Shown: one piece after another, positions 7,579 to 13,569 of the stretch | Position numbering within the stretch: the first letter of the stretch is position 1 | How the letters are laid out: each line of letters begins with the position of its first letter | Origin: an uncultured Clostridia bacterium | GTDB lineage: Bacteria; Bacillota; Clostridia; RGIG6154 | Length of the DNA stretch: 13,569 nt | Reading direction: 5' to 3' | NCBI GenBank assembly: GCA_934446135.1 | Contig: CAKSDT010000045.1 | Coordinates: 1-13,569 of the forward strand | Translations under genes and position numbers: made by a program | The notes under the pieces: model-generated | Database searches by the model: none | Told to the model about the DNA's origin: nothing | What the model saw: the letters and a program-made list of their open reading frames with translations, nothing else

Positions 7579-8268
7579 TTGAATAAAAAGATATTGGTAG
7601 TAGACGATGAACACGGAATAGTTAACATTTTAAAATACAACCTCCAGAAAGAAGGGTACGAGGTTTTTTGTGCCTATGACGGTGAAGAAGGATATGAAAG
7701 TGCCGTTAAAAACGACCCTGACCTTATTCTTTTAGATGTAATGCTTCCTAAAATGGATGGGTTTGAAGTATGTAAAAAAATACGGGCAATTAAAAATGTG
7801 CCTATAATTATGCTTACGGCAAGGGCAGATGAAATAGACAAGGTTTTAGGTCTTGAACTCGGTGCTGACGATTATTGCACAAAGCCTTTTTCAAACCGTG
7901 AACTTATGGCAAGGGTTAAAGCAAATTTAAGGAGAACATCACCCGAAACTAAGCCTGCCGATGAAAGCGAAGTGCTGAAGTTTGACGGTCTTACCATAGA
8001 TCTCGGAAAATACGAAGCAATTAAGGACGGAAAAGTTTTAGATCTCACTTTCAGGGAATTTGAACTTTTAAAATTTCTTGCACTTTCTCCCGAAAAGATT
8101 TTTTCGAGAGAGATTTTACTTGAAAAGGTTTGGGGTTATGAGTATTACGGCGATATGAGAACTGTTGATGTAACGGTCAGACGGTTGAGGGAAAAACTTG
8201 AAAACAATCCCGCAGAACCAAGATACATAGTAACCAAGAGAGGAATAGGGTATTGTTTCAAAAAATAA
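7579..8268 (+). CDS. OmpR/PhoB family response regulator, WalR-like
   Basis: Cytosolic two-component transcription regulator of 229 residues. The receiver domain (1-118) has the acidic pair D9-D10, phosphoacceptor D53 (in LLLDVMLPKMDG), T80 and K102, so it should be phosphorylatable. T101 occupies the position that PrkC phosphorylates in B. subtilis WalR. The C-terminal winged helix (about 128-229) contains LTFREFELLKFL, a recognition region RTVDVTVRRLREKLE and ending TKRGIGYCFKK, closely resembling WalR. Translation must begin at TTG 7579, with GGGGTGAG 7 bp upstream; the reading frame extends further back only into unlikely residues (including the promoter). No histidine kinase, WalH/WalI or WalJ-like gene follows, as would be expected at a wal locus, so I do not assign walR. 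Alternatives include PhoP/PhoB-type or CssR-type regulators. Confidence 0.9.
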   Translation: MNKKILVVDDEHGIVNILKYNLQKEGYEVFCAYDGEEGYESAVKNDPDLILLDVMLPKMDGFEVCKKIRAIKNVPIIMLTARADEIDKVLGLELGADDYCTKPFSNRELMARVKANLRRTSPETKPADESEVLKFDGLTIDLGKYEAIKDGKVLDLTFREFELLKFLALSPEKIFSREILLEKVWGYEYYGDMRTVDVTVRRLREKLENNPAEPRYIVTKRGIGYCFKK

Positions 8269-8277
8269 CACAAAAGC

Positions 8278-8305
8278 GACCGCAAGAGTGTTTACTTTTG
8301 CGGTC
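8278..8305 (+). terminator. Strong RNA hairpin after the response regulator, probable terminator
   Basis: A 12-bp stem (8278-8289 with 8294-8305) closed by a GTTT tetraloop begins 9 bp after the regulator's stop codon. One pair is G-U in the plus-strand RNA and would be an A-C mismatch in the minus-strand RNA, so the structure favours rightward transcripts. It is followed by ACTAATG rather than a U-run; a run of seven Ts comes only at 8326-8332. It may act as a terminator with a distal U-tract, or as a 3'-end stabiliser. Confidence 0.55.
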
Positions 8306-8333
8306 ACTAATGAAAAATGCGAATGTTTTTTTG

Positions 8334-8358
8334 TGAGGTAAAACTATTATTTACCTCA
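8334..8358. promoter_or_regulatory. 9-bp perfect inverted repeat upstream of murT (operator or leader hairpin)
   Basis: TGAGGTAAA (8334-8342) and TTTACCTCA (8350-8358) form a perfect inverted repeat around a 7-nt spacer, ending 22 bp before the murT ribosome site at 8381. No T-run follows on either side in the right place for a terminator. The half-site size and spacing would suit a dimeric regulator, or a hairpin in the murT leader. No convincing sigma-A promoter could be found in 8306-8380. Confidence 0.5.
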
Positions 8359-8389
8359 ATCGGTTATTTTATACACGAATGGAGAAAAA

Positions 8390-9739
8390 ATGAGATATAT
8401 TTTTACGGTTTTTATTTGCAAAATATTTATATTTGCTTTAAGAATTGCGGGAAGGCGTGCAACATCGGCTCCCGGAAAACTTGCACTTAAACTTTATCCC
8501 GAAATAGGAAGTATTTTTTCATCAAAAGTTAGAAAAGAGATATTTGCAGTTATGGGAACGAACGGCAAAACGACTACAAACAATCTTTTGGCAGACTATT
8601 TTGAAAAAGAGGGAATCAGTGTTGTTTGCAACAGAATAGGTGCAAATATGACAGAAGGGGTTACGGCGGCATTTATTGACAAATGTTCGCTTTTCGGAAA
8701 ACTTGACGCGGACTATGCAATGCTTGAGTCCGATGAGGCATGGGCAAACAGAATTTTCGACTATTACAAGCCTTCAAAAATTATAATAACAAATCTCTTC
8801 AGGGACCAACTCGACCGTTACGGCGAGATAGATATTACGATGGAATATATAAGAAAGGCAATAAAAAAAGTTCCCGACGCCGAACTTATTTTAAATGCCG
8901 ACGACCCTGTAACAGTTGCTTCGGTTGATGATTTCAAAAACAAAAAACTTTATTTCGGAATAGAAAAGCCGGTAAAAGAATACAAAACAAAAATAAAGGA
9001 CGGTCAGCACTGTTACAGATGCGGAAAAAATCTTCAGTATCATTTTTATCATTTCAGTCAGATAGGGGATTGGTTCTGCGAGTGCGGATTTAAAAGACCC
9101 CGCATTGATTTTAATGCGAGAGATTTAAAGGTTTTTCCGAAGGTCAGTTTCACAGTTGACCAAATAGGAAAGATAGAGTTAAACGGCAGAGGACTTTATA
9201 ACACATATAATGTCCTGGCATCGGCACTCTTGGCATATACAGAGGGGATAAAAAATGAAACAATAATTTCGTGTGCTGCAAAATATTCTCCGCAGATAGG
9301 AAGGATGGAGCAGTTTAATATACACGGAAAAGATGTGTTCTTGGTTCTTGCAAAAAATCCTGCAGGATTTAATCAGTCTGTCGGAGCGGTTTCCGAAGAC
9401 CCCAGAACAAAAGATGTTTTAATTGCAATAAATGACGGTGCACAGGACGGGCGTGATGTTTCGTGGCTTTGGGATGTTGATTTTGAAGAAATAATTGCAG
9501 GAAATGTTTTGACTTTTTCAGTTTCGGGAAAGCGTTATGCCGATATGGCATTAAGGCTTAAGTATGCCGAACTTGAAAAAGAGAGGCTTGTAGTAAGTCC
9601 GAATCTTAAAAAGAGAGCGGAAGAAATAATAAAAGAAGGTAAAGGGGAAACATTTTATCTTCTTGTAAATTATACTGCACTGTTTTCAACAAGAAAAATT
9701 TTAGAGGAAATCGAGGAAAAATACAAAAATGGAAATTAA
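8390..9739 (+). CDS. murT: MurT: ligase subunit of lipid II isoglutaminyl synthase
   Basis: With GatD, MurT amidates the alpha-carboxyl of D-glutamate in the lipid II stem peptide, using ATP and ammonia from glutamine, at the inner face of the membrane. The 449 residues match the family. The Mur-ligase P-loop GTNGKTTT is at 56-63 and the central domain has LESDEAW and NLFRDQLDRYGE. A zinc-ribbon insert carries Cys207, 210, 229 and 231; the second pair is C-E-C, one residue closer than the CxxC I would expect. NADDP is at about 169-173. The C-terminal DUF1727-type domain contains NDGAQDGRDVSWLWD; D356 corresponds to the Asp that completes the GatD catalytic triad in the S. aureus and S. pneumoniae complexes. 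A hydrophobic stretch lies at residues 3-20. GGAG sits 5 bp before the ATG. It opens the murT-gatD-argS operon and overlaps gatD by 11 bp. Confidence 0.95.
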   Translation: MRYIFTVFICKIFIFALRIAGRRATSAPGKLALKLYPEIGSIFSSKVRKEIFAVMGTNGKTTTNNLLADYFEKEGISVVCNRIGANMTEGVTAAFIDKCSLFGKLDADYAMLESDEAWANRIFDYYKPSKIIITNLFRDQLDRYGEIDITMEYIRKAIKKVPDAELILNADDPVTVASVDDFKNKKLYFGIEKPVKEYKTKIKDGQHCYRCGKNLQYHFYHFSQIGDWFCECGFKRPRIDFNARDLKVFPKVSFTVDQIGKIELNGRGLYNTYNVLASALLAYTEGIKNETIISCAAKYSPQIGRMEQFNIHGKDVFLVLAKNPAGFNQSVGAVSEDPRTKDVLIAINDGAQDGRDVSWLWDVDFEEIIAGNVLTFSVSGKRYADMALRLKYAELEKERLVVSPNLKKRAEEIIKEGKGETFYLLVNYTALFSTRKILEEIEEKYKNGN

Positions 9740-10454
9740 TATAGCACACCTTTTTCCCGACCTTTTGAATTTATACGGCGACAGGGGAAACATTCAGGTT
9801 TTAAAGAAAAGACTTGAATGGAGAAATATAAGGGCAAATATAATATCTGTTTTGGATGGAAGCCAAATTGATTTTGAAAATACCGACATCTTGTTTTTGG
9901 GCGGCGGTTCGGACAGAGAACAAAAGATAGTATGTGATAAACTTTTAAAACTAAAAAATGAAATAAAAGAATACGCAGAAAGCGGAAAGACAATAGTTGC
10001 TGTTTGCGGCGGCTATCAACTTTTGGGTAATTACTATAAACTCAAAGAAGAACAAATCGGGGGACTCGGAATTGTTGATATAAACACAGTTCAGGGTGAT
10101 ACCAGACTTATAGGAAATATAATAATAAACTGTGAAATTGACGGCAAAAATTTTGATATTGCAGGGTTTGAAAATCACGGAGGAATTACTTATATAAATG
10201 GGGAAAAACCGCTCGGAAAAGTTGTAAAGGGGTACGGAAACAACGGTTCGGACGGATTTGAAGGTGTGATTTATAAAAATGTTTTCGGAACATATCTTCA
10301 TGGTCCTGTTTTCCCGAAAAATCCGCTTTTTGCAGATGCAGTATTGGAAAGAACACTAAAACATAAATACCAAGATTTTAAAGGACTTGTGCCAATTGAC
10401 GACAGTCTTGAAAATACAGCACTTGAAAATATAAAAGAATATATATTAAAATAA
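9729..10454 (+). CDS. gatD: GatD: glutaminase subunit of lipid II isoglutaminyl synthase
   Basis: Class I glutamine amidotransferase-like subunit (CobB/CobQ type) that releases ammonia from glutamine and passes it to MurT. The 241 residues fit GatD. The N-terminus has HLFPDLLNLYGDRGNI, the nucleophile is Cys93 in AVCGGYQ, and the catalytic His191 is in GTYLHGP. FLGGGSDREQ (about 56-65) and FENHGG match conserved GatD segments. As in other GatD proteins the triad acid is supplied by MurT rather than by GatD. The start codon lies inside the last codons of murT (11-bp overlap), with GAGGA about 9 bp upstream, so the two subunits are probably made in matched amounts. The stop codon overlaps the argS ribosome site. 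Confidence 0.95.
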   Translation: MEINIAHLFPDLLNLYGDRGNIQVLKKRLEWRNIRANIISVLDGSQIDFENTDILFLGGGSDREQKIVCDKLLKLKNEIKEYAESGKTIVAVCGGYQLLGNYYKLKEEQIGGLGIVDINTVQGDTRLIGNIIINCEIDGKNFDIAGFENHGGITYINGEKPLGKVVKGYGNNGSDGFEGVIYKNVFGTYLHGPVFPKNPLFADAVLERTLKHKYQDFKGLVPIDDSLENTALENIKEYILK

Positions 10455-10470
10455 GGAGTTTCGGCAAGTT

Positions 10471-12207
10471 ATGAATTTCAGAGATTTACTTCAGAAAAAA
10501 GTTGAAAAGGCATTTGATGAGTTGGGTTATGATAAAAAATATGCAATTGTTACTGTTTCAAACCGAAAAGATTTATGTCAATACCAGTGCAACGGATGTC
10601 TTATGATGGCAAAAGTATACAAAAAGGCCCCGCTTGTTATGGCAAAGGAAATTGCAGAAAAAATAGCACTTGATGCCACTTTTTCAAAGGCAGAGGCTTG
10701 TCCGCCCGGATTTATTAATCTTTCGGTTTCGGATGAATTTCTTACAGACTACATAAACAAAATGGCAAAAAGCGAAAATTTTATGTTTGAAAAATACAAA
10801 AATGATACTGTGGTTATTGATTATGGCGGTGCGAATGTTGCAAAGTCACTTCATGTCGGCCATTTGCGTTCGGCAATTATAGGCGAAAGCATTAAAAGAA
10901 TTCTAAGGTTTGAGGGAACAAACGCAATAGGTGATGTTCACTTGGGCGATTGGGGACTTCAGATGGGCATTGTTATTTCGGGGATAATTGAAAAATTCGG
11001 AATTGAAAATCTAAAGACCGAAGAGGACAGAAACAAAAATATAACAATAAAAGTCCTTGAAAAAACATATCCCGAAAAAAGCAAAGAAGCAAAAGAAAAT
11101 GAAAGCGTTATGGAAGAATGCCACAGAATTACTTTTGAACTTCAAAAGGGAAGCGGGGTTTATTTTGATATATGGAAAAAAGTTCTTGAAGTGTCTGTCA
11201 AAGACCTCAAAAAGAATTATGCAAGACTGGGCGTTTCTTTCGACCTTTGGAAAGGCGAGAGCGATGTCAGGGATATAATGCCTGTAATGATTGAGAAACT
11301 TAAAGAGAAGGGGCTTGCACACAAGGACCAGGGTGCGTTGGTAATGGATATATCAAGAGAAGACGACAATCCGCCGCTTCCGCCGTTTATTCTTGAAAAG
11401 TCAGACGGTGCGGTTTTGTATTCAACAACAGACCTTGCAACAATTATAGACAGATGTGAAAATATAAATCCGGACAGAATTATTTATGTTGTGGACAACA
11501 GGCAGTCAACACACTTCAAACAACTTTTCAGAGCAACTGAAATGTCCGGTATGGTTAAAGATAATCTTTCTTTAACATTTGCCGGATTCGGTACAATGAA
11601 CGGAAAAGACGGAAAGCCGTATAAGACCCGTGAGGGCGGTGTTATGCGTCTTGAAGACCTTATAAACACGCTTGAAGAAGAATCTTATAAAAAACTTGAA
11701 ACTTCGCTTAAAGGAGATACATCAGAAGAAGAAAAAAGAGAAATTGCAAGAATTATCGGAATAGGTGCGTTAAAGTTTGCAGATCTTTCAAACCACAGGA
11801 ACAAGGACTATGTTTTTGACATTGATAAATTCTGTTCCTTTGAGGGTAAAACGGGACCGTATGTTCAGTACAGTGCGGTAAGGATTAAATCAATACTTGA
11901 AAAAGTTGAGCAAAAGGATTCTTTGATTCTTGCTCCCGAAGGTGATGAACAAAGAGAACTTTATCTTTATCTTACTGAGTTTCCATATGCAGTAAAAGGT
12001 GCGGCGGACGATTTGGCTCCGAATATTTTGATTGATTATATATATTCTCTGTGCGTTATGATAAATAAGTTTTATCATGAATATAAAGTAGTTTCGGAAA
12101 CAGATGATGTTAAAAAGTATTCCCGTGTTTCCGCACTTAAACTTGTATACAGACTTTTAACAACATTGCTTTCAATATTTGGAATTGAGATTCCTGAAAG
12201 AATGTAG
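10471..12207 (+). CDS. argS: Arginyl-tRNA synthetase
   Basis: Class I aminoacyl-tRNA synthetase that charges tRNA-Arg with arginine. The 578 residues are the usual length. The N-terminal additional domain (about 1-110) is followed by the catalytic core with the HIGH-type motif HVGH at 128-131 in ANVAKSLHVGHLRS, and NAIGDVHLGDWG. The KMSKS loop is replaced by KPYKTREGG at about 382, as is normal for bacterial ArgS. NHRNKDYVFD and GKTGPYVQYSAVRI lead into the C-terminal anticodon-binding (DALR) domain, about 460-578. The ATG is 16 bp after the gatD stop; AAGGAG lies 12 bp upstream, a rather long spacing, but there is no better in-frame start. Its place in a peptidoglycan-amidation operon probably reflects shared growth-rate expression rather than a direct functional link. 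Confidence 0.97.
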   Translation: MNFRDLLQKKVEKAFDELGYDKKYAIVTVSNRKDLCQYQCNGCLMMAKVYKKAPLVMAKEIAEKIALDATFSKAEACPPGFINLSVSDEFLTDYINKMAKSENFMFEKYKNDTVVIDYGGANVAKSLHVGHLRSAIIGESIKRILRFEGTNAIGDVHLGDWGLQMGIVISGIIEKFGIENLKTEEDRNKNITIKVLEKTYPEKSKEAKENESVMEECHRITFELQKGSGVYFDIWKKVLEVSVKDLKKNYARLGVSFDLWKGESDVRDIMPVMIEKLKEKGLAHKDQGALVMDISREDDNPPLPPFILEKSDGAVLYSTTDLATIIDRCENINPDRIIYVVDNRQSTHFKQLFRATEMSGMVKDNLSLTFAGFGTMNGKDGKPYKTREGGVMRLEDLINTLEEESYKKLETSLKGDTSEEEKREIARIIGIGALKFADLSNHRNKDYVFDIDKFCSFEGKTGPYVQYSAVRIKSILEKVEQKDSLILAPEGDEQRELYLYLTEFPYAVKGAADDLAPNILIDYIYSLCVMINKFYHEYKVVSETDDVKKYSRVSALKLVYRLLTTLLSIFGIEIPERM

Positions 12208-12226
12208 TAAGAGAGGAATGTTTTCT

Positions 12227-13210
12227 ATGAAAAAACAGTCAGTTAAAAAATTATCGGTAATATTTTTCCTTGCGGCAGCCGGAGTTTTGTTTTCATTTAT
12301 TGCAACCAACGGACTTAAAATGAACAGTCTTGTGTTTCTCACACTGAACATATCAGTGTTGATTACCGGACTTTCTCTCGGTTGGAGGCAGGGTTTGGCA
12401 GCAGGTGTTTTAACTCCTGTGCTGGCATACTTTATAACTTCACCCGAATTTAAAAATATAATACACGACAATGAACTTATGTGTCTTGTAATAGTTGTGA
12501 CGGAACTTGTTGCAGTTGGGGTCATTTCGGGTGTGCTTTGTGTTAAAAAAGGCAAAAATATTTACTTTTCCTCTGTTGCGGCACTTCTTGTCGGAAGGCT
12601 TTTGTATGCAGCAGGAATAGTTGTTGCTTTTATAGTTCTAAAAGATGACAAAATCTTATCCAATCTTTCGGATGTTTACAAAAGTGTAATAGGTGTTTTG
12701 CTTAATCTTGTTGTTGCACCTCCTCTTTCATTTGTTGCATTTAAGTCTGCTTACGGTGTGAGCGGAAAAATACTTGAAAATGCCCGCGATAGTGTGAGAA
12801 CAAAGAAGTGCGAAACTATTGTAATAAATGGAAACAGAACAGTTTTTAAAACAGAAGAAAAGGGTACAGAGCCTATAGTTTCGGTTTACGAAACGGAATC
12901 CCACCTTTTAAACGGCGGAATAATAGTAAACCGTGAAACCGGACTTGCACTCGCTTATATGTTAATTCTCTGCAAAGTTAAATCGGTTTACAGTTTTAAA
13001 ATGACCGGACAGGCTAAAAAACTTTTAAAGGCTAATAAGATTTATGTTAAATGCGGAAGACTTGAAAGTGAAATTACCGATATGAAATTAAGAGAAGAAG
13101 AAAAACTTGTTTTAAGTGCCGAAACACCGTCGGACGCATACCTTATTTTAAAAAACGCGTTTGACGAAAAACACAAAGAGGAAGAAAAAAATGAGCAACC
13201 TGATCAATAA
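12227..13210 (+). CDS. ECF transporter S component-like membrane domain fused to a DUF1893-like domain
   Basis: A 327-residue protein in two parts. Residues about 9-172 form roughly six membrane helices (about 9-27, 33-51, 55-71, 85-105, 113-138, 150-172). They show the pattern of energy-coupling-factor substrate-binding subunits: GLSLGWRQGLAAGVLTPVLA, TELVAVGVISG, LLVGRLLYA and a final LNLVVAPPLSF. Residues about 182-315 resemble DUF1893 (deaminase-like fold, as in TM1506): KGTEPIVSV, GGIIVNRETGLALAYML, VYSFKMTGQAKKLL and EEEKLVLSA. At the place where I recall the family having Cys-Pro-Met-Glu, this protein reads Arg-Glu-Glu-Glu, so the conserved Cys seems lost. The start at 12227 follows GAGAGGA; an upstream frame overlapping argS is open but has no better site. 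No ECF ATPase or T subunit is in the window. It overlaps the next gene by 20 bp. The substrate is unknown. Confidence 0.7.
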   Translation: MKKQSVKKLSVIFFLAAAGVLFSFIATNGLKMNSLVFLTLNISVLITGLSLGWRQGLAAGVLTPVLAYFITSPEFKNIIHDNELMCLVIVVTELVAVGVISGVLCVKKGKNIYFSSVAALLVGRLLYAAGIVVAFIVLKDDKILSNLSDVYKSVIGVLLNLVVAPPLSFVAFKSAYGVSGKILENARDSVRTKKCETIVINGNRTVFKTEEKGTEPIVSVYETESHLLNGGIIVNRETGLALAYMLILCKVKSVYSFKMTGQAKKLLKANKIYVKCGRLESEITDMKLREEEKLVLSAETPSDAYLILKNAFDEKHKEEEKNEQPDQ

Positions 13211-13569
13211 CCTTTTTGAACTTTCTGATGAAAGTTATAAAGAGTTTCATAAAAAACTTATTCCTACAGTTCCCGAAGAATTGATAATAGGCATAAGAAC
13301 TCCTGTACTAAGAAAGTTTGCGGCAGATTTCAGCAAGACGGGAGACGCAAAAGAGTTTATTAAAACTTTGCCGCATAAGTATTATGAAGAGAACAACCTT
13401 CACGCATTTTTGATAGAAAAAATTCGCAGTTTTGATGATGCAGTCTTTGAAACCGAGAAGTTTTTGCCGTACATAGATAACTGGGCTACATCTGATATGT
13501 TTTGTCCGCCTGTTTCTGCCAGCCGAAATATCCGCTGCCGTCATATGCAACTGTCAAAAGAATTTTTCT
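13191..13569 (+). CDS. AlkD-like DNA alkylation repair protein, cut by the window edge and probably frameshifted
   Basis: Start of a HEAT-repeat DNA glycosylase-like protein of the AlkD / DNA alkylation repair family, which removes alkylated bases. About 108 codons fit the family before the frame appears to break: MSNLINNLFEL, IIGIRTPVLRKFA (about 33-45), LPHKYYEENNLHAFLIEKI (about 60-78) and FLPYIDNWATSDMFCPPV. These features match the N-terminal half of a protein normally 210-235 residues long. GAGGAAG lies just before the ATG, which overlaps the previous gene by 20 bp, making it the last visible gene of the operon. After about 13512 the reading frame gives a residue run rich in Cys and in CGN arginine codons unlike the rest; the alternative frame gives PKYPLPSYATVKRIF with normal codons. 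A single missing base near 13513-13517 would restore continuity. Confidence 0.8.
   Translation, partial: MSNLINNLFELSDESYKEFHKKLIPTVPEELIIGIRTPVLRKFAADFSKTGDAKEFIKTLPHKYYEENNLHAFLIEKIRSFDDAVFETEKFLPYIDNWATSDMFCPPVSASRNIRCRHMQLSKEFF

Noticed and set aside
9951..10301. 116-codon minus-strand open frame within gatD
   Set aside because: Antisense to a gene with intact catalytic residues; composition typical of the reverse complement of AT-rich coding DNA.
12179..12226. Upstream ATG of the ECF-S/DUF1893 gene inside argS
   Set aside because: It has no ribosome site, while GAGAGGA is correctly placed for the ATG at 12227, which starts a typical positively charged N-terminus before the first membrane helix.
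12172..12555. 127-codon open frame on the minus strand opposite the start of the ECF-S/DUF1893 gene
   Set aside because: It lies antisense to a convincing gene and the end of argS, and its residues (Thr/Ser/Pro/Asn-rich) resemble no family; a shadow frame.

Overview
The window looks like a chromosomal segment from a low-GC, Gram-positive anaerobe of the Clostridia. This is inferred from the AT-rich sequence, strong GGAGG/AGAGGTGAT-type ribosome sites, the MurT/GatD peptidoglycan-amidation pair, a DUF421+DUF4363 pair typical of clostridial genomes, and a WalR-type response regulator. A genus cannot be fixed from sequence reading alone. No tRNA, rRNA, CRISPR array, insertion sequence or phage gene was seen. 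Coding density is very high and most of the window is housekeeping.

Left arm (minus strand, about 6400 back to 50): one apparent transcription unit. It starts at a good sigma-A-like promoter (6409-6381) and encodes a 1192-residue secreted protein of unknown function, with Glug-like repeats near its C-terminus. It continues 11 bp later into the radical-SAM protein YgiQ and then into FolD, whose start lies 89 bp inside the end of ygiQ. It ends at a hairpin terminator (52-71).

Middle (plus strand, 6464-8268): diverging from the secreted-protein gene are a DUF421 membrane protein and, directly adjoining, a DUF4363 single-pass membrane protein. They are followed by a WalR/PhoB-type response regulator that has its own extended -10 promoter and a TTG start, but no histidine kinase beside it. 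Between the regulator and the next operon lie two strong inverted repeats in 121 bp of non-coding DNA.

Right arm (plus strand, 8390 to the right edge): a tightly packed operon. MurT and GatD (11-bp overlap) together amidate the D-glutamate of lipid II. ArgS (arginyl-tRNA synthetase) follows, then a two-domain membrane protein joining an ECF-transporter S-component-like region to a DUF1893-like cytoplasmic domain. Last is an AlkD-like DNA alkylation repair gene that runs off the window and appears to carry a one-base frameshift just before the edge.

No clearly new multi-gene system is visible. The best candidates for a second look are the ECF-S/DUF1893 fusion, the large secreted protein sharing an operon with ygiQ-folD, the ygiQ/folD long overlap, the orphan regulator, the inverted repeat just ahead of murT, and the alkD frameshift.
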